NCBI RefSeq assembly: GCF_020859565.1
Contig: NZ_JAJHUO010000036.1
Coordinates: forward strand, 39,249-103,248
DNA length: 64,000 nt
Reading direction: 5' to 3'
Source of the DNA: Saccharothrix luteola
Lineage (GTDB): Bacteria > Actinomycetota > Actinomycetes > Mycobacteriales > Pseudonocardiaceae
Part shown: positions 17,312 through 29,107 of the stretch, one piece after another
Numbering within the stretch: the stretch's first letter is position 1
Layout of the letters: every line of letters starts with the position of its first letter
The notes under the pieces: generated by a model
The model's input: only the letters and a program-made list of their open reading frames with translations
Told to the model about the DNA's origin: nothing
The model's database searches: none
Program-made: the position numbers and the translations under genes

Positions 17312-18970
17312 ATGCGACTCAGGCGAACGTCCGCCCTCGCCGTCGCGGCAGCACTGCTGTTCTCGGCAGCCTGTTCGACCTCGAACCCCGGTGCGAACAG
17401 CACGAACGAAGGCGTGCTGAACGTGGGCATGCCGAACGGTCCGCAGACCGAGAACAACAACCCGTTCCTCAACACGTCCGCGGCCAGCTCGCTCGGCTAC
17501 CGCCGGCTGCTCTTCGAGCCGCTGGCCATGGTCAACGAGACCAAGCCCGCGGAGAAGCCCAAGCCGTGGCTGGCCACGGAGTGGGAGTGGACCGAGAACT
17601 TCCACAAGTTGAGCCTGACCATCCGCGACGGCGCGACGTGGTCGGACGGCAAGCCGCTGACCGCCGAGGACGTGGCGTTCACCTTCGAGCTGCTGAAGAA
17701 GAACCCCGGCCTGAACGTCGACTCCGTCCCCTACGACAAGGTCACCGCCTCCGGGAGCAAGGTCGAGGTCGAGTTCCCGAGGTCGCAGTTCGTCAACCAG
17801 AAGAAGATCCTCGAGCAGCTGATCGTGCCCAAGCACATCTGGTCGACGATCGCGAACCCGAGCACGGAGACGCTCAAGAGCCCGGTCGGCAGCGGTCCGT
17901 ACACGCTGAAGTCGTTCACGCCGCAGACCGTCACCCTGACCGTGCGCGACTCGTACTGGCAGGAGCTGCCGAAGGTCAAGGAGGTCCGCTACACCTCCTA
18001 CAGCGACAACAACGCGCAGACCACGGCGCTCGCGACCGGCGCGGCCGAGTGGAGCTTCGTGTTCATCCCGAACTACGAGGCCGTCTACACCTCGAAGGAC
18101 CCCGAGCACTACAAGCTCTACTTCCCGCCGGTGCTCGGCATCCACGGCCTGTGGTTCAACACCAAGGTCGCGCCGTGGGACAACCCGGCCCTGCGCCGCG
18201 CGGTCAACATGGTGATCAACCGCGACGACATCTTCATGCAGGGTGAGGCCGGGTACTTCTACCCGAAGGTCGACAACATCACCGGCATCCCGACGCCCGC
18301 CGGCGACTCGTACATCGCGCCGGAGTTCAAGAACAAGATCGTCACGGTCGACGTGGACGGCGCGAAGAAGGAGCTGACCGCCGCCGGCTTCACCTTCGAC
18401 GGCGACAAGCTCAAGGACCCGTCGGGCAAGCCCGTCACGCTGAAGATGACCGTGCCGTCCGGCTGGTCGGACTACGTGACGAACCTGGAGATCATCAAGG
18501 ACAACGTGTCCGAGATCGGCATCGAGGCCACGGTCGACCTGCCGAACGCCGACGCGTGGAGCAAGGCGCTCGACACCGGTGACTTCCAGGCCGCGCTGCA
18601 CTGGACCAACAACGGTCCGACGCCGTACGACATCTTCGAGAACATCATGAACGGCGCGCTGTACAAGCCGATCGGCGAGGGCGGCATCAACGGCAACTAC
18701 GGCCGTTACGAGAACCCCGAGGCGACCGCGCTGCTCAACGAGTACGCCAACGCCGCCGACGACGCGGCCCGCACCGCGGCCCTGCACAAGATCCAGCAGA
18801 TCCACGTGCGGGACATGCCGGTCGCCATCACCTCCGCGGCCAACGCGGGCGGCCAGTACAGCACCAAGAACTGGGTGGGCTGGCCCGACCAGTCCAACCA
18901 GTACGCGCCGCTGCAGCCCACGCTGGAGAACGCGCTCGACGTCGTCCTGCACCTGAAGCCGGCCGCATGA
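17312..18970 (+). CDS. Dipeptide/oligosaccharide-type substrate-binding lipoprotein (SBP_bac_5)
   Basis: 552 aa. A signal peptide with lipobox FSAAC (Cys about residue 23) anchors it outside the membrane. It has the family-5 fold pattern: YRRLLFEPLAMVNETKPAEKP, WLATEWEWTE, TIRDGATWSDGKPLTAEDVAFTFELLK and a C-terminal PVAITSAANAGG. Family-5 proteins bind peptides, nickel or oligosaccharides; a GH1 glycosidase in the same operon points to a beta-glucoside or cello-oligosaccharide. RBS AAGGAGA lies just before the ATG. First gene of the operon 17312-24500. Confidence 0.85.
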   Translation: MRLRRTSALAVAAALLFSAACSTSNPGANSTNEGVLNVGMPNGPQTENNNPFLNTSAASSLGYRRLLFEPLAMVNETKPAEKPKPWLATEWEWTENFHKLSLTIRDGATWSDGKPLTAEDVAFTFELLKKNPGLNVDSVPYDKVTASGSKVEVEFPRSQFVNQKKILEQLIVPKHIWSTIANPSTETLKSPVGSGPYTLKSFTPQTVTLTVRDSYWQELPKVKEVRYTSYSDNNAQTTALATGAAEWSFVFIPNYEAVYTSKDPEHYKLYFPPVLGIHGLWFNTKVAPWDNPALRRAVNMVINRDDIFMQGEAGYFYPKVDNITGIPTPAGDSYIAPEFKNKIVTVDVDGAKKELTAAGFTFDGDKLKDPSGKPVTLKMTVPSGWSDYVTNLEIIKDNVSEIGIEATVDLPNADAWSKALDTGDFQAALHWTNNGPTPYDIFENIMNGALYKPIGEGGINGNYGRYENPEATALLNEYANAADDAARTAALHKIQQIHVRDMPVAITSAANAGGQYSTKNWVGWPDQSNQYAPLQPTLENALDVVLHLKPAA

Positions 18971-20064
18971 CGACGAGCACCGCACCGTCGGCCTCCGGGA
19001 CCACTGAGGTGGTCCTGGAGGCCGATGGCCTGACCAAGCACTTCCCGGTCCGCAAGCGCGGGCGTGAGCTGCTGTCGAAGACCACGCGCTCGGTGCGCGC
19101 GGTCGAGGACGTCACGCTGCGGCTGCACCGCGGCCGGGTCACCGCGCTGGTCGGCGAGTCCGGCTCGGGCAAGTCGACGGTGGCCCGCCTGCTGGCGCAG
19201 CTCTACCCCCAGACCTCTGGCCAGATCCGGCTGCGCGGCGAGCCGGTCAGGACCAAGGGCGGCAAGCGCTTCCGGGCGTACAGCAAGCGCGTACAGATGA
19301 TCTTCCAGGACCCGTTCGCCTCGCTGAACCCCGTGCACACCGTGCGCTACCACCTGACCCGCGCGTTGAAGATCCACGGCAACGCGGGCCGCACGCCGGC
19401 CGAGCTGGAGGAGGCGCTGGCCCACCTGCTCACCCGCGTGCAGCTCACCCCGCCCGAGCGGTACGTGGACAAGTTCCCGCACGAGCTGTCCGGCGGCCAG
19501 CGCCAGCGCGTGGCCATCGCGCGCGCCCTCGGCGCCGACCCCGAGGTGCTGCTGGCCGACGAGCCGGTGTCCATGTTGGACGTCTCCATCCGGCTCGGCG
19601 TGCTGAACCTGCTGCGCGACCTCAAGGAACGCCTGCACCTCGCGATCCTCTACATCACCCACGACATCGCGTCGGCCCGCTACTTCGCCGACGAGACGTT
19701 CGTGATGTACGCCGGCCGCGTGGTCGAGGGCGGCGACAGCGAGACCGTGACCCAGCGGCCCGCGCACCCGTACACCCAGCTGCTGATCGACTCCGCGCCG
19801 GACCCCGACCGGCCCGCCGCGCAGGAGAAGGACGGCGGGACGGGTGAGCCGCCGTCGCTGATCAACCCGCCCGACGGCTGCCGGTTCAACCCGCGGTGCC
19901 CGTTTGCCATGGAGGTGTGCGCGCGGAAGGTCCCGCCGCGGTTCGCCATCGGCGACGGCAGCGTGGAAGGCGATTCCGGGGCCCACTTCGCCGCCTGCTG
20001 GCTCTACGGCGACCTGTCCGACGACGACAAGGTGAAGCTGCGCGGCGTCGAGGGGGCTTCGTGA
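18967..20064 (+). CDS. Dipeptide-type ABC transporter ATP-binding protein (DppF-like)
   Basis: 365 aa. It has Walker A GESGSGKSTV, signature LSGGQRQR and the Walker B region EVLLADEPVSMLD. The C-terminal oligopeptide/dipeptide extension contains CRFNPRCPFAMEVC, whose cysteines in some Opp/Dpp ATPases hold an iron-sulfur cluster. The ATG at 18967 overlaps the stop of the binding-protein gene by four bases. It pairs with the second ATPase at 22034-23059. Confidence 0.88.
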   Translation: MTTSTAPSASGTTEVVLEADGLTKHFPVRKRGRELLSKTTRSVRAVEDVTLRLHRGRVTALVGESGSGKSTVARLLAQLYPQTSGQIRLRGEPVRTKGGKRFRAYSKRVQMIFQDPFASLNPVHTVRYHLTRALKIHGNAGRTPAELEEALAHLLTRVQLTPPERYVDKFPHELSGGQRQRVAIARALGADPEVLLADEPVSMLDVSIRLGVLNLLRDLKERLHLAILYITHDIASARYFADETFVMYAGRVVEGGDSETVTQRPAHPYTQLLIDSAPDPDRPAAQEKDGGTGEPPSLINPPDGCRFNPRCPFAMEVCARKVPPRFAIGDGSVEGDSGAHFAACWLYGDLSDDDKVKLRGVEGAS

Positions 20065-21041
20065 GCTACCTCCTCAAGCGGATCGCGTTCTACCTGTTCA
20101 CCGCGTGGGCCGCGATCACCATCAACTTCTTCATCCCGCGCGTCATCCCGGGCGACCCGGTGCAGGCGCTGATCACCCGGTCGCGCGGCCAGATGACCAC
20201 CGAGGCCGTGCAGTCGCTGTACGTGCTGTTCGGGCTGGACAAGGACGCGAGCCTGGTCGAGCAGTACTTCACCTACCTGGGCCAGCTGCTCAGCGGCGAC
20301 CTCGGCCTGTCCTTCACCTACTTCCCGTCACCGGTGTCGCAGGTGCTCGGCGACGGCCTGCCGTGGACGCTGGGCCTGGTCGGCATCACCACCGTGCTCG
20401 GCTTCCTCATCGGCACCGCGCTGGGCACGGGCATCGGCTGGCGGCGCGGCTCGTGGGCCGACGCGCTGATCCCGGTGACCACGTTCGTGTCGTCCATCCC
20501 GTACTTCTGGCTCGGCCTCATCGCGATCGCGCTGCTGACCGGCCCGGACAGCTTCTTCCCGGCCTCGGGCGCCTACGACAACGGCCTGGTGCCCAACCCG
20601 GACCTGGAGTTCATCGGCAGCGTGCTGCGGCACGGCATCCTGCCCGCGTTCACCATCCTGATCTCGTCCATGGCGGGCTGGATCCTGTCCATGCGCAACA
20701 TGATGGTGACGGTGGCCTCCGAGGACTACGTGACCGTCGCGCACGCCAAGGGCCTGTCCGACCGGCGCGTGATGCTGTCCTATGCGGCGCGCAACGCCCT
20801 GCTGCCGAACGTCTCCGGCTTCGCGCTGTCGCTGGGCTTCATCGTCGGCGGCACGCTGCTGGTGGAGATCGTGTTCTCCTACCCGGGCCTCGGCCTGCAG
20901 CTGTTCCAGGCCGTCGGCGCCAAGGACTACCCGCTCATGCAAGGGATCTTCCTGATCATCACGCTGTCCGTGCTGCTGGCGAACTTCCTCGCCGACGTGG
21001 CCTACCTCGCGCTCGACCCGCGCACCCGACGGGAGGGCTGA
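20061..21041 (+). CDS. Dipeptide-type ABC transporter permease (DppB-like)
   Basis: 326 aa membrane protein with the DppB/OppB N-terminus (YLLKRIAFYLFTAWAAITIN) and the EAA loop region (EDYVTVAHAKGLSDRRVM). About six membrane helices. GTG at 20061 forms a GTGA overlap with the preceding ATPase gene. The frame is open further upstream, but that part is antisense-like shadow of the ATPase. Confidence 0.88.
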   Translation: MSYLLKRIAFYLFTAWAAITINFFIPRVIPGDPVQALITRSRGQMTTEAVQSLYVLFGLDKDASLVEQYFTYLGQLLSGDLGLSFTYFPSPVSQVLGDGLPWTLGLVGITTVLGFLIGTALGTGIGWRRGSWADALIPVTTFVSSIPYFWLGLIAIALLTGPDSFFPASGAYDNGLVPNPDLEFIGSVLRHGILPAFTILISSMAGWILSMRNMMVTVASEDYVTVAHAKGLSDRRVMLSYAARNALLPNVSGFALSLGFIVGGTLLVEIVFSYPGLGLQLFQAVGAKDYPLMQGIFLIITLSVLLANFLADVAYLALDPRTRREG

Positions 21042-21044
21042 GCC

Positions 21045-22033
21045 GTGACCGTGGTACCCACCACCGGGACCGCCACCCCGGTCGCGGCGCCCGTGAAGCG
21101 CCGCCGGCTGCGGTTCGTGGCCAACCCCAAAGCGACCGCCGGCCTGGTCATCCTGGGCTTCTTCGCCCTGATCGCGATCATCGGGCCGTGGATCGCGCCG
21201 TACGACCCGTCCGGGCGCAGCAACGACCTGCTCCAGGCGCCGTCGGCCGCGCACTGGTTCGGCACCACCCACCTCGGCCAGGACATCTTCAGCCAGGTCG
21301 TGGTCGGCACGCGCAGCGTCATGGTCGTCGGGTTCGTCGCGGGCGTCGTGGCCACGATCCTGTCGATCCTGGTCGGCGTCACGTCCGGCTACCTGGCGGG
21401 CGCGGGCAGCGAGGTGCTCTCCGCGCTGTCCAACGTGTTCCTGGTGCTCCCGGCGCTGCCCCTGATGATCATCATCACGTCGACGCTGCCGGAGACGGGC
21501 ACGCTCACCATCGCCCTGGTCATCGGCCTCACGTCGTGGGCCTGGGGCGCACGCGTGCTCCGGGCGCAAACGCTGTCGCTGCGCGGCCGCGACTACGTGG
21601 AGGCCGCGCGGGCGACCGGCGAGAAGTCGTCGCGGATCATCCTGTTCGAGATCCTGCCCAACCTCACCGCCGTCATCGCCTCCGGCTTCGTCGGCACGGT
21701 CATCTTCGCGGTGACCCTGGAGATCACGCTGGCGTTCATCGGCATCGGCGCGGGCGGCGACTGGAACTGGGGCACCGTCCTGTACTGGGCGCAGAGCCAA
21801 CAGGCCCTGGCGCAGGGCGCGTGGTGGTGGTTCGTGCCCGCGGGCCTGGCCATCGCGCTCCTGGGCACCGCGCTGTCGCTGGTGAACTTCGGCATCGACG
21901 AGTTCGTCAGCCCGCGACTGCGCGGCGGCGGCAAGACAGAGGTCAAGACCGCCGACGGCCACACGGTCCGGATGCGGGTCGGCTTCACGCCGGTGCTCGC
22001 GACGAAGGCCCGGTCCGAGGGAAGGGAGACGCC

Positions 22034-22037
<4 letters not shown>
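21045..22037 (+). CDS. Dipeptide-type ABC transporter permease (DppC-like)
   Basis: 330 aa. A cytoplasmic N-terminus precedes the first helix (GLVILGFFALIAIIGPWIAP), as in OppC/DppC. The coupling loop reads RGRDYVEAARATGEKSSRII. The GTG start lies three bases after the preceding stop. It forms the channel with the DppB-like protein. Confidence 0.88.
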
Positions 22038-23059
<1,022 letters not shown>

Positions 23060-23099
23060 TCCCGTTCACGACAACGGGTTCCGACTCCAGAGGAGATCA

Positions 23100-24500
<1,401 letters not shown>

Positions 24501-24510
24501 CGGAACGGCC

Positions 24511-24547
24511 GAGGGGCGTGCCGCGGGTGTTGCGCGGCACGCCCCTC
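24511..24547 (+). terminator. Terminator after the GH1 gene
   Basis: Perfect 15-bp stem (24511-24525 with 24533-24547), seven-base loop, ten bases beyond the GH1 stop codon. Confidence 0.85.
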
Positions 24548-24591
24548 ACCCGCGCGTCGTCGCCGGAGTGGCCGCACCCGGCGGCGCGACG

Positions 24592-24632
24592 GCCGAAGGG
24601 CCGGAGAGGAGTTCCCCCTCCGGCCCTTCGGC
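24592..24632 (-). terminator. Terminator between convergent genes
   Basis: Perfect 15-bp stem (24592-24606 with 24618-24632), eleven-base loop. It probably serves the minus-strand glycosidase gene that ends at 24686, and can act on both strands. Confidence 0.75.
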
Positions 24633-24685
24633 TTTGCCGGTCGGCGTCGGTGCACGTGCTCCCGCCGGCCCCTCCGCCCTCGCTC

Positions 24686-26803
24686 TCAGCGCCGGTAGAC
24701 GCCGAACTCGTAGAGCGAGTACCCCCACCCGGTGCCGCGCTGCGTGGCGTGCAGCCGCACGTACCGGCCGGTCGCGGTGACGTCGATCGAGTCGACGCCC
24801 CCGTTGCCGGTGGTGGTGCCGTGCACCGAGCGCCAGGTGGCGCCGTCGTCGGACACCTGGATCTCGTACGCCCGGCCGTACGCGCCCTCCCACACCAGCT
24901 GCACGTGGTGGAACGTGGTCACCGCGCCGAGGTCGACCCGCAACCACTGCGGGTCGGACCAGTCGGTGGCCCAGCGGGTACCCGCGTTGCCGTCGACGGC
25001 GTTCGACGGCGGGAACGGCGCGCCGTCGCCCACCTGCTGGTAGGACGACGCCGTGACGGGCTTGCCCCGCGCCACGTCCACGCCCGCGGGCTGCGGCGCG
25101 ACCACCCGCACCGACTTCGTCTCGATGCCGATGTTGCCGCGGCCGTCCTCGGCCATCACGTACACCTTCCACACCCCGAGCCGATCGGGCGCGGTGACCG
25201 TCAGCCGGTTGCCGTCGACCTGCACGGGCGTGAAGCCCAGGCCGCCGCTGTTGTCGATGTACTTGCTGTTGAACGCCGCCGACCAGGTGATCGGGTCGCC
25301 GTTCGGGTCGCTCACGGCCACGTCGACGTCCAGCCGCGCGCCCGCCGGGACGCTGGTGGGCAGGGACATCGCGGTGATCACCGGCGGGGTGTTGGCCGGC
25401 GTCGCGCCGCCGAACGCCCGCTGCACCGAGTAGAACGACAGCCGCTTCTTGCCCGCCGGGGTCAGGTTGAACCACACCGCGCCGAAGTCGTACTCCGTGC
25501 CGTAGTGGAACAACGTGCCGCCGAACGACACACCGGCGTGCCCGGTGATGCAGTCCCACGCCCGGGTGTAGCCGTCCCGCTTCTGCACGTCCGTCGGCTC
25601 GCTGGGCACGCCGTTGACGTCGTTGGGCACCTCCCACTCGCCGGCCGGGCCCGCTTCGGTGAGGATGTACGGCTTGGTGTGGCCGCCGTTGACCCAGTCC
25701 TGCCGGACCTGGCACACGTTGCCGTAGGAGTTCACCGAGTACAGGTCCAGGTCGGGCGCGTGCGCCTTGAGGTAGGTCCACGCGCCGGTCCACGCGTCGG
25801 TGTTCGTGACCGGGTGGTTGGTGTCGATGGCGTGGATGGCGCGCGCGGCCTCGTTGACGTACTTGGCGTAGGCGACGCGCTGGTTCTCCAACTCCGTGCC
25901 CGAGTAGCAGTTCTGCAGGCCCAGGATGGACTCGTTGCCGACGTTCCACATGAGCACGCCGGGGTGGTCCTTGTAGGTGGTCACCCACTGCCGGATCGTG
26001 TTCATCATGTCGTTCTTGTAGGTGGCGTCGGTGACGTAGTCGACGCAGCCGCCGGAGCCCGGACCACCGCCGGGTTGCAGCCAGAAGCCGTTCATCACCT
26101 TGATGCCGTTGGCCGCCGCCGCGTCCAGCAGGGGCCGCGTCGAGGCGTCGGTGCCCCAAGTGCGCAACGTGTTGACGCCCATGGACTTCAGCTCCGGCAT
26201 GTAGCGGGCCGCGTCCGCCGCCGGCGGGCCCCAGGTGAGGCCCTTCACCGTCCACGGCTGACCGTCCACCATGAGCTGCCAGTTGCCCTGGGAGCCGGTG
26301 ACGCGCACGCCCGTGCCGGGCGGGGGAGTGTCGCCCTGCGTGCCGTAGACGCGGAACTCCCACAGGGAGTAGCCGTAGCCGTTGGCGCGCTGGGTGCCGT
26401 GCACGCGGACGTACCGGCCCGACCCGGTGACGGCGAAGCCCTGCCTGCCGCCCGTGCCCGCGGTCGTGGTGTGCACGGTGGTCCAGGTGTTGCCGTCGGC
26501 CGAGACCTGGAGCTGGAACGAGGTGGCGTACGCGGCTTCCCAGTCGAGCTCGACGCGGCTGAGGATCGAGGTGGCGCCGAGGTCCACCCGCAGCCACTGC
26601 GGGTCGCTCCACGCGCTGGCCCACCTGGTGCCGGCGTTGCCGTCCACGGCCGCCGACGCGGGTGTGCCCGCGCCCTCGGTCGAGGACGCCGTGGCCGGCT
26701 TGCCCTGGGAGAGCAGCACGGGTGCGGCGTTCGCGGTGCCCGGGACCACTGCGAGTCCTATGAGCAGCGCGAGTGCCGTGCTGGCGGATCGGAGGCGGTG
26801 CAT
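24686..26803 (-). CDS. Secreted GH2-like TIM-barrel glycosidase with two discoidin domains
   Basis: 705 aa. The signal peptide ends in ANA (about residue 27). An N-terminal F5/8 type C (CBM32-like) domain (about 30-160) is followed by a GH2/GH5-like TIM barrel (about 170-460). The likely acid/base lies in VLMWNVGNES and the likely nucleophile in ILTEAGPAGEW. An Ig-like spacer (about 475-565) and a second F5/8 type C domain close the protein. Both discoidin domains share DGNAGTRWA and GYSL(W/Y)EF. Predicted extracellular glycan hydrolase; substrate unknown. ATG 26803 is chosen because GCAGGAG lies upstream and the longer frame runs through the operator. Two Cys (GGCVDY, QNCYSG) may form a disulfide. 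Confidence 0.82.
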   Translation of the reverse strand: MHRLRSASTALALLIGLAVVPGTANAAPVLLSQGKPATASSTEGAGTPASAAVDGNAGTRWASAWSDPQWLRVDLGATSILSRVELDWEAAYATSFQLQVSADGNTWTTVHTTTAGTGGRQGFAVTGSGRYVRVHGTQRANGYGYSLWEFRVYGTQGDTPPPGTGVRVTGSQGNWQLMVDGQPWTVKGLTWGPPAADAARYMPELKSMGVNTLRTWGTDASTRPLLDAAAANGIKVMNGFWLQPGGGPGSGGCVDYVTDATYKNDMMNTIRQWVTTYKDHPGVLMWNVGNESILGLQNCYSGTELENQRVAYAKYVNEAARAIHAIDTNHPVTNTDAWTGAWTYLKAHAPDLDLYSVNSYGNVCQVRQDWVNGGHTKPYILTEAGPAGEWEVPNDVNGVPSEPTDVQKRDGYTRAWDCITGHAGVSFGGTLFHYGTEYDFGAVWFNLTPAGKKRLSFYSVQRAFGGATPANTPPVITAMSLPTSVPAGARLDVDVAVSDPNGDPITWSAAFNSKYIDNSGGLGFTPVQVDGNRLTVTAPDRLGVWKVYVMAEDGRGNIGIETKSVRVVAPQPAGVDVARGKPVTASSYQQVGDGAPFPPSNAVDGNAGTRWATDWSDPQWLRVDLGAVTTFHHVQLVWEGAYGRAYEIQVSDDGATWRSVHGTTTGNGGVDSIDVTATGRYVRLHATQRGTGWGYSLYEFGVYRR

Positions 26804-26838
26804 GGCGTCTCCTGCCGGATCGTCGGATCGAGGTGCGG

Positions 26839-26850
26839 GAGAGCGCTCTC
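26839..26850. promoter_or_regulatory. LacI-type operator before the double-discoidin glycosidase
   Basis: Core palindrome GAGAGCGCTCTC, 35 bases before the start codon and just downstream of the -10 of the minus-strand promoter. Confidence 0.8.
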
Positions 26851-26865
26851 TCAACCCGGCTCGAA

Positions 26866-26894
26866 GTGTTACGAACCGACTACGGATCTGTCAA
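26866..26894 (-). promoter_or_regulatory. Promoter of the double-discoidin glycosidase
   Basis: Minus strand: -35 TTGACA (26894-26889), 17-base spacer, -10 TAACAC (26871-26866). The operator lies 15 bases after the -10. Confidence 0.65.
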
Positions 26895-26905
26895 TGCGCC
26901 GCCCC

Positions 26906-26934
26906 TTGACACCTCGGTGGCGGGCGGGCAACCT
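26906..26934 (+). promoter_or_regulatory. Promoter of the DUF1996 gene
   Basis: -35 TTGACA (26906-26911) and a weaker -10 CAACCT (26929-26934) at 17-base spacing, followed by the operator at 26940. It is divergent from the promoter at 26866-26894, with the two -35 boxes eleven bases apart. Confidence 0.55.
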
Positions 26935-26939
26935 CAATC

Positions 26940-26955
26940 GGGAGAGCGCTCTCCC
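26940..26955. promoter_or_regulatory. LacI-type operator before the DUF1996 gene
   Basis: Perfect 16-bp palindrome GGGAGAGCGCTCTCCC, five bases after the presumed -10 and 32 bases before the GTG start. Confidence 0.8.
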
Positions 26956-26987
26956 AGCCACGTTCCCACGTCGGCAGGAGGACACAG

Positions 26988-27902
26988 GTGTCCCGAACAC
27001 TCCGCACGCTGGCCGCGACCGCCGCGGTCGGCCTACTCGCGACCACCCTGGCGGTCGCCACCCAACCGGCGCAGGCCGATGAGCTGGTCACGCACCACGA
27101 GTTCCAGGCCAACTGCTCGGTCACCGCGCACCGGCCGGACGACCCGATCGTCTTCCCCGGGCTGCCCGGCGCGTCGCACATGCACACGTTCCTCGGCAAC
27201 AACTCCACCAACGCCCACAGCACGAACAACTCGCTGAAGGCCGGGCAGACCAACTGCAGGACGCCCGACGACAAGTCGGCGTACTGGTTCCCGTCGCTCT
27301 ACAACGGCGACCAGCTGATCGTGCCGGACTTCCCGCAGGTGATCTACTACAAGTCCGGCATCCTGAAGTACCAGGAGGTCCGGTCGTTCCCGGCCGGGAT
27401 CCGGTTCGTGGTGGGCAGCCCCACGGCGACGCAGGACCAGTTCCGCACCGCGCCGGGCGCCGTGGAGGGCTGGGAGTGCGGCAACAGCGCCCACAACTGG
27501 GACTTCCCGTCCTACTGCCCGCCGGGGACCCAGCTCAACGTCCGCTACCAGGCCCCGAGCTGCTGGAACGGGCGCGACCTCGACTCGGCGGACCACAAGT
27601 CGCACATGGCGTACCCGGACCGGGCGACGCTCGTGTGCCCGTCCACGCACCCGGTGCCCGTGCCGATGCTGGAGTTCAAGATCGCGTTCCCGGTGTCGGG
27701 CGACATGTCGCGCGTGCGGCTGGCGAGCGGGCGCGGGTACACCTGGCACTACGACTTCATGAACGCGTGGGACGGCCCCACGTTGCAGGCGCTGGTCAGC
27801 CACTGCGTCAACGGCGGCCTCCAGTGCGACCCGCGCGGGTACGACCAGTACAAGCCGCACCGGGGCGCCGCCCTCGGGCCGGACTACCGGCTGCCGCGGT
27901 GA
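26988..27902 (+). CDS. Secreted DUF1996 protein
   Basis: 304 aa. The Sec signal peptide ends in AQA (about residue 27). The mature part is a DUF1996 domain: FQANCSVTAHRPDDPIVFPG, ASHMHTFLGN, SAYWFPSLY and DHKSHMAYP, with conserved His, Asp, Trp and paired Cys. DUF1996 occurs in fungi and actinomycetes and has no proven activity; the His/Asp-rich core suggests metal binding. An AGGAGG-like site precedes the GTG. It shares a LacI-type operator with the neighbouring glycosidases, so it is probably expressed together with them. Confidence 0.85.
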   Translation: MSRTLRTLAATAAVGLLATTLAVATQPAQADELVTHHEFQANCSVTAHRPDDPIVFPGLPGASHMHTFLGNNSTNAHSTNNSLKAGQTNCRTPDDKSAYWFPSLYNGDQLIVPDFPQVIYYKSGILKYQEVRSFPAGIRFVVGSPTATQDQFRTAPGAVEGWECGNSAHNWDFPSYCPPGTQLNVRYQAPSCWNGRDLDSADHKSHMAYPDRATLVCPSTHPVPVPMLEFKIAFPVSGDMSRVRLASGRGYTWHYDFMNAWDGPTLQALVSHCVNGGLQCDPRGYDQYKPHRGAALGPDYRLPR

Positions 27903-28453
27903 CGACGATCCCGTCCACCCCGGGGCGCTTGCGGGCGCTCTGGGGTGCCGCCCTGCTGCTCCTGGCCGCGTGCGCGCAGGCGCCGGCTCCCGCTCCGGCA
28001 GCTTCACCGTTCAACGCCACCGACACCGCGTGGATCCAGCTGATGATCCCGATGAACGAGCAGCTGCTGCCCGCGCTCGCCCTCGCGCCGCCCGAGCTCG
28101 CGGCGTTCGCGGCGGAGGTGGAGCAGTCGCACGAGCGGGAGTTGGCTCAGCTCAAGCGGTTGCGCGAGCGCGCCGGGCTGTCGGACGACAACCCGCACGC
28201 CGGTCACCAGATGCCCGGCCTGGTGTCCGAGGCGGACCTGGCGGGCCTGCGCCTCGACCCGTCCGGCCTGCCCGCGAAGCTGCGCGAGCACCTGGAGCAG
28301 TCGGCGCTGCTCGCGCGCGGCGAGCAGGACAGCGGCGCGGACCAGGAGACCCGAGACTTGGCGGCGTCGATCGGCACGGCCCGCGCCGCGCAGACCGCGC
28401 GCTTGGCCGCGGTGGCGCCGTCGGCGGCGAGCCCACCCGGATCAAGCCGGTGA
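27899..28453 (+). CDS. DUF305-like lipoprotein lacking the usual His pair
   Basis: 184 aa. A short signal peptide ends in a lipobox (LAAC, Cys about residue 25). The body follows the DUF305 helical pattern (WIQLMIPMNEQLLPALALA, AAEVEQSHERELAQLKRL, HAGHQMPGL). Where typical members have MMIPHHEQA and a second HHEGAI, this one has MIPMNEQ and LEQSALLARGEQ. Metal binding is therefore doubtful. GTG at 27899 overlaps the DUF1996 stop (GTGA), so the two are coupled. The 3' end overlaps the convergent HAD gene by 12 bases. Confidence 0.7.
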   Translation: MTTIPSTPGRLRALWGAALLLLAACAQAPAPAPAASPFNATDTAWIQLMIPMNEQLLPALALAPPELAAFAAEVEQSHERELAQLKRLRERAGLSDDNPHAGHQMPGLVSEADLAGLRLDPSGLPAKLREHLEQSALLARGEQDSGADQETRDLAASIGTARAAQTARLAAVAPSAASPPGSSR

Positions 28454-29107
28454 GACGCGCCCGAGGACGTGGTCGACCGCCTCGGGCAGGTCGGCCGGTC
28501 CCTCGACGGTGATGCCCGCGCCGCCCAGCTCGCGCAGCGGCCGGATGTCGATGTCGTAGCGGTCGCCCACGCCCCACACGTGGCGGGCGTCGACGCCGAA
28601 CCGCTCCAGCACCACGCGGAACGCGGCGGGGTCGGGCTTCGGCCTGCCACCCACGTCGTCCGCGCTCACCACACCGGTGAACCCGGCCACGCCGATTCCG
28701 ATCCGGTCGAGGATCGCCTCCGCCGCACCGGTGGTGTTGTTGGTGAGCAACGCGATGGGCACCACCGCGCGCAGCCGCTCCAGCTCGCGCACCACCAGCT
28801 CGTCGGGCCGCACGCCGTCCACGATCGACAGGTGCGCGTCGCGGTACTCGCGCCACTCGTCCACGTCGAACCCGTTGGCGAGCACGAACGAGGTGGTCGA
28901 CGTGCGCGACCACTCGGTCCGCATCAGCTCGCGCAGCTCCGCCACCTTGCGGGCGGCGTGGTCGGGCGTCGCGCCACGCAGTTCCACGAACATCGCGCCG
29001 ATGACGTCCAGGACCAGCCCGGTGTACAGCTCGCGCGGGTAGAGCGTCCCGTCGAGGTCGAAGACGACCAGACGCGGCGCCGATCCGTTGTCGACCACCT
29101 CGACCAC
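28442..29107 (-). CDS. HAD-superfamily hydrolase
   Basis: 221 aa. Motif I VVFDLDGTLYP (nucleophile Asp and acid/base Asp), motif II LLTNNTT, the Lys in RPKPDPAAF and motif IV GVGDRYDIDI are all intact, so an active phosphatase or phosphoglycolate-phosphatase-like enzyme is expected. The helical cap lies between motif I and II. The substrate cannot be read from sequence. The GTG start is not firmly fixed. Confidence 0.8.
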   Translation of the reverse strand: MVEVVDNGSAPRLVVFDLDGTLYPRELYTGLVLDVIGAMFVELRGATPDHAARKVAELRELMRTEWSRTSTTSFVLANGFDVDEWREYRDAHLSIVDGVRPDELVVRELERLRAVVPIALLTNNTTGAAEAILDRIGIGVAGFTGVVSADDVGGRPKPDPAAFRVVLERFGVDARHVWGVGDRYDIDIRPLRELGGAGITVEGPADLPEAVDHVLGRVSPA

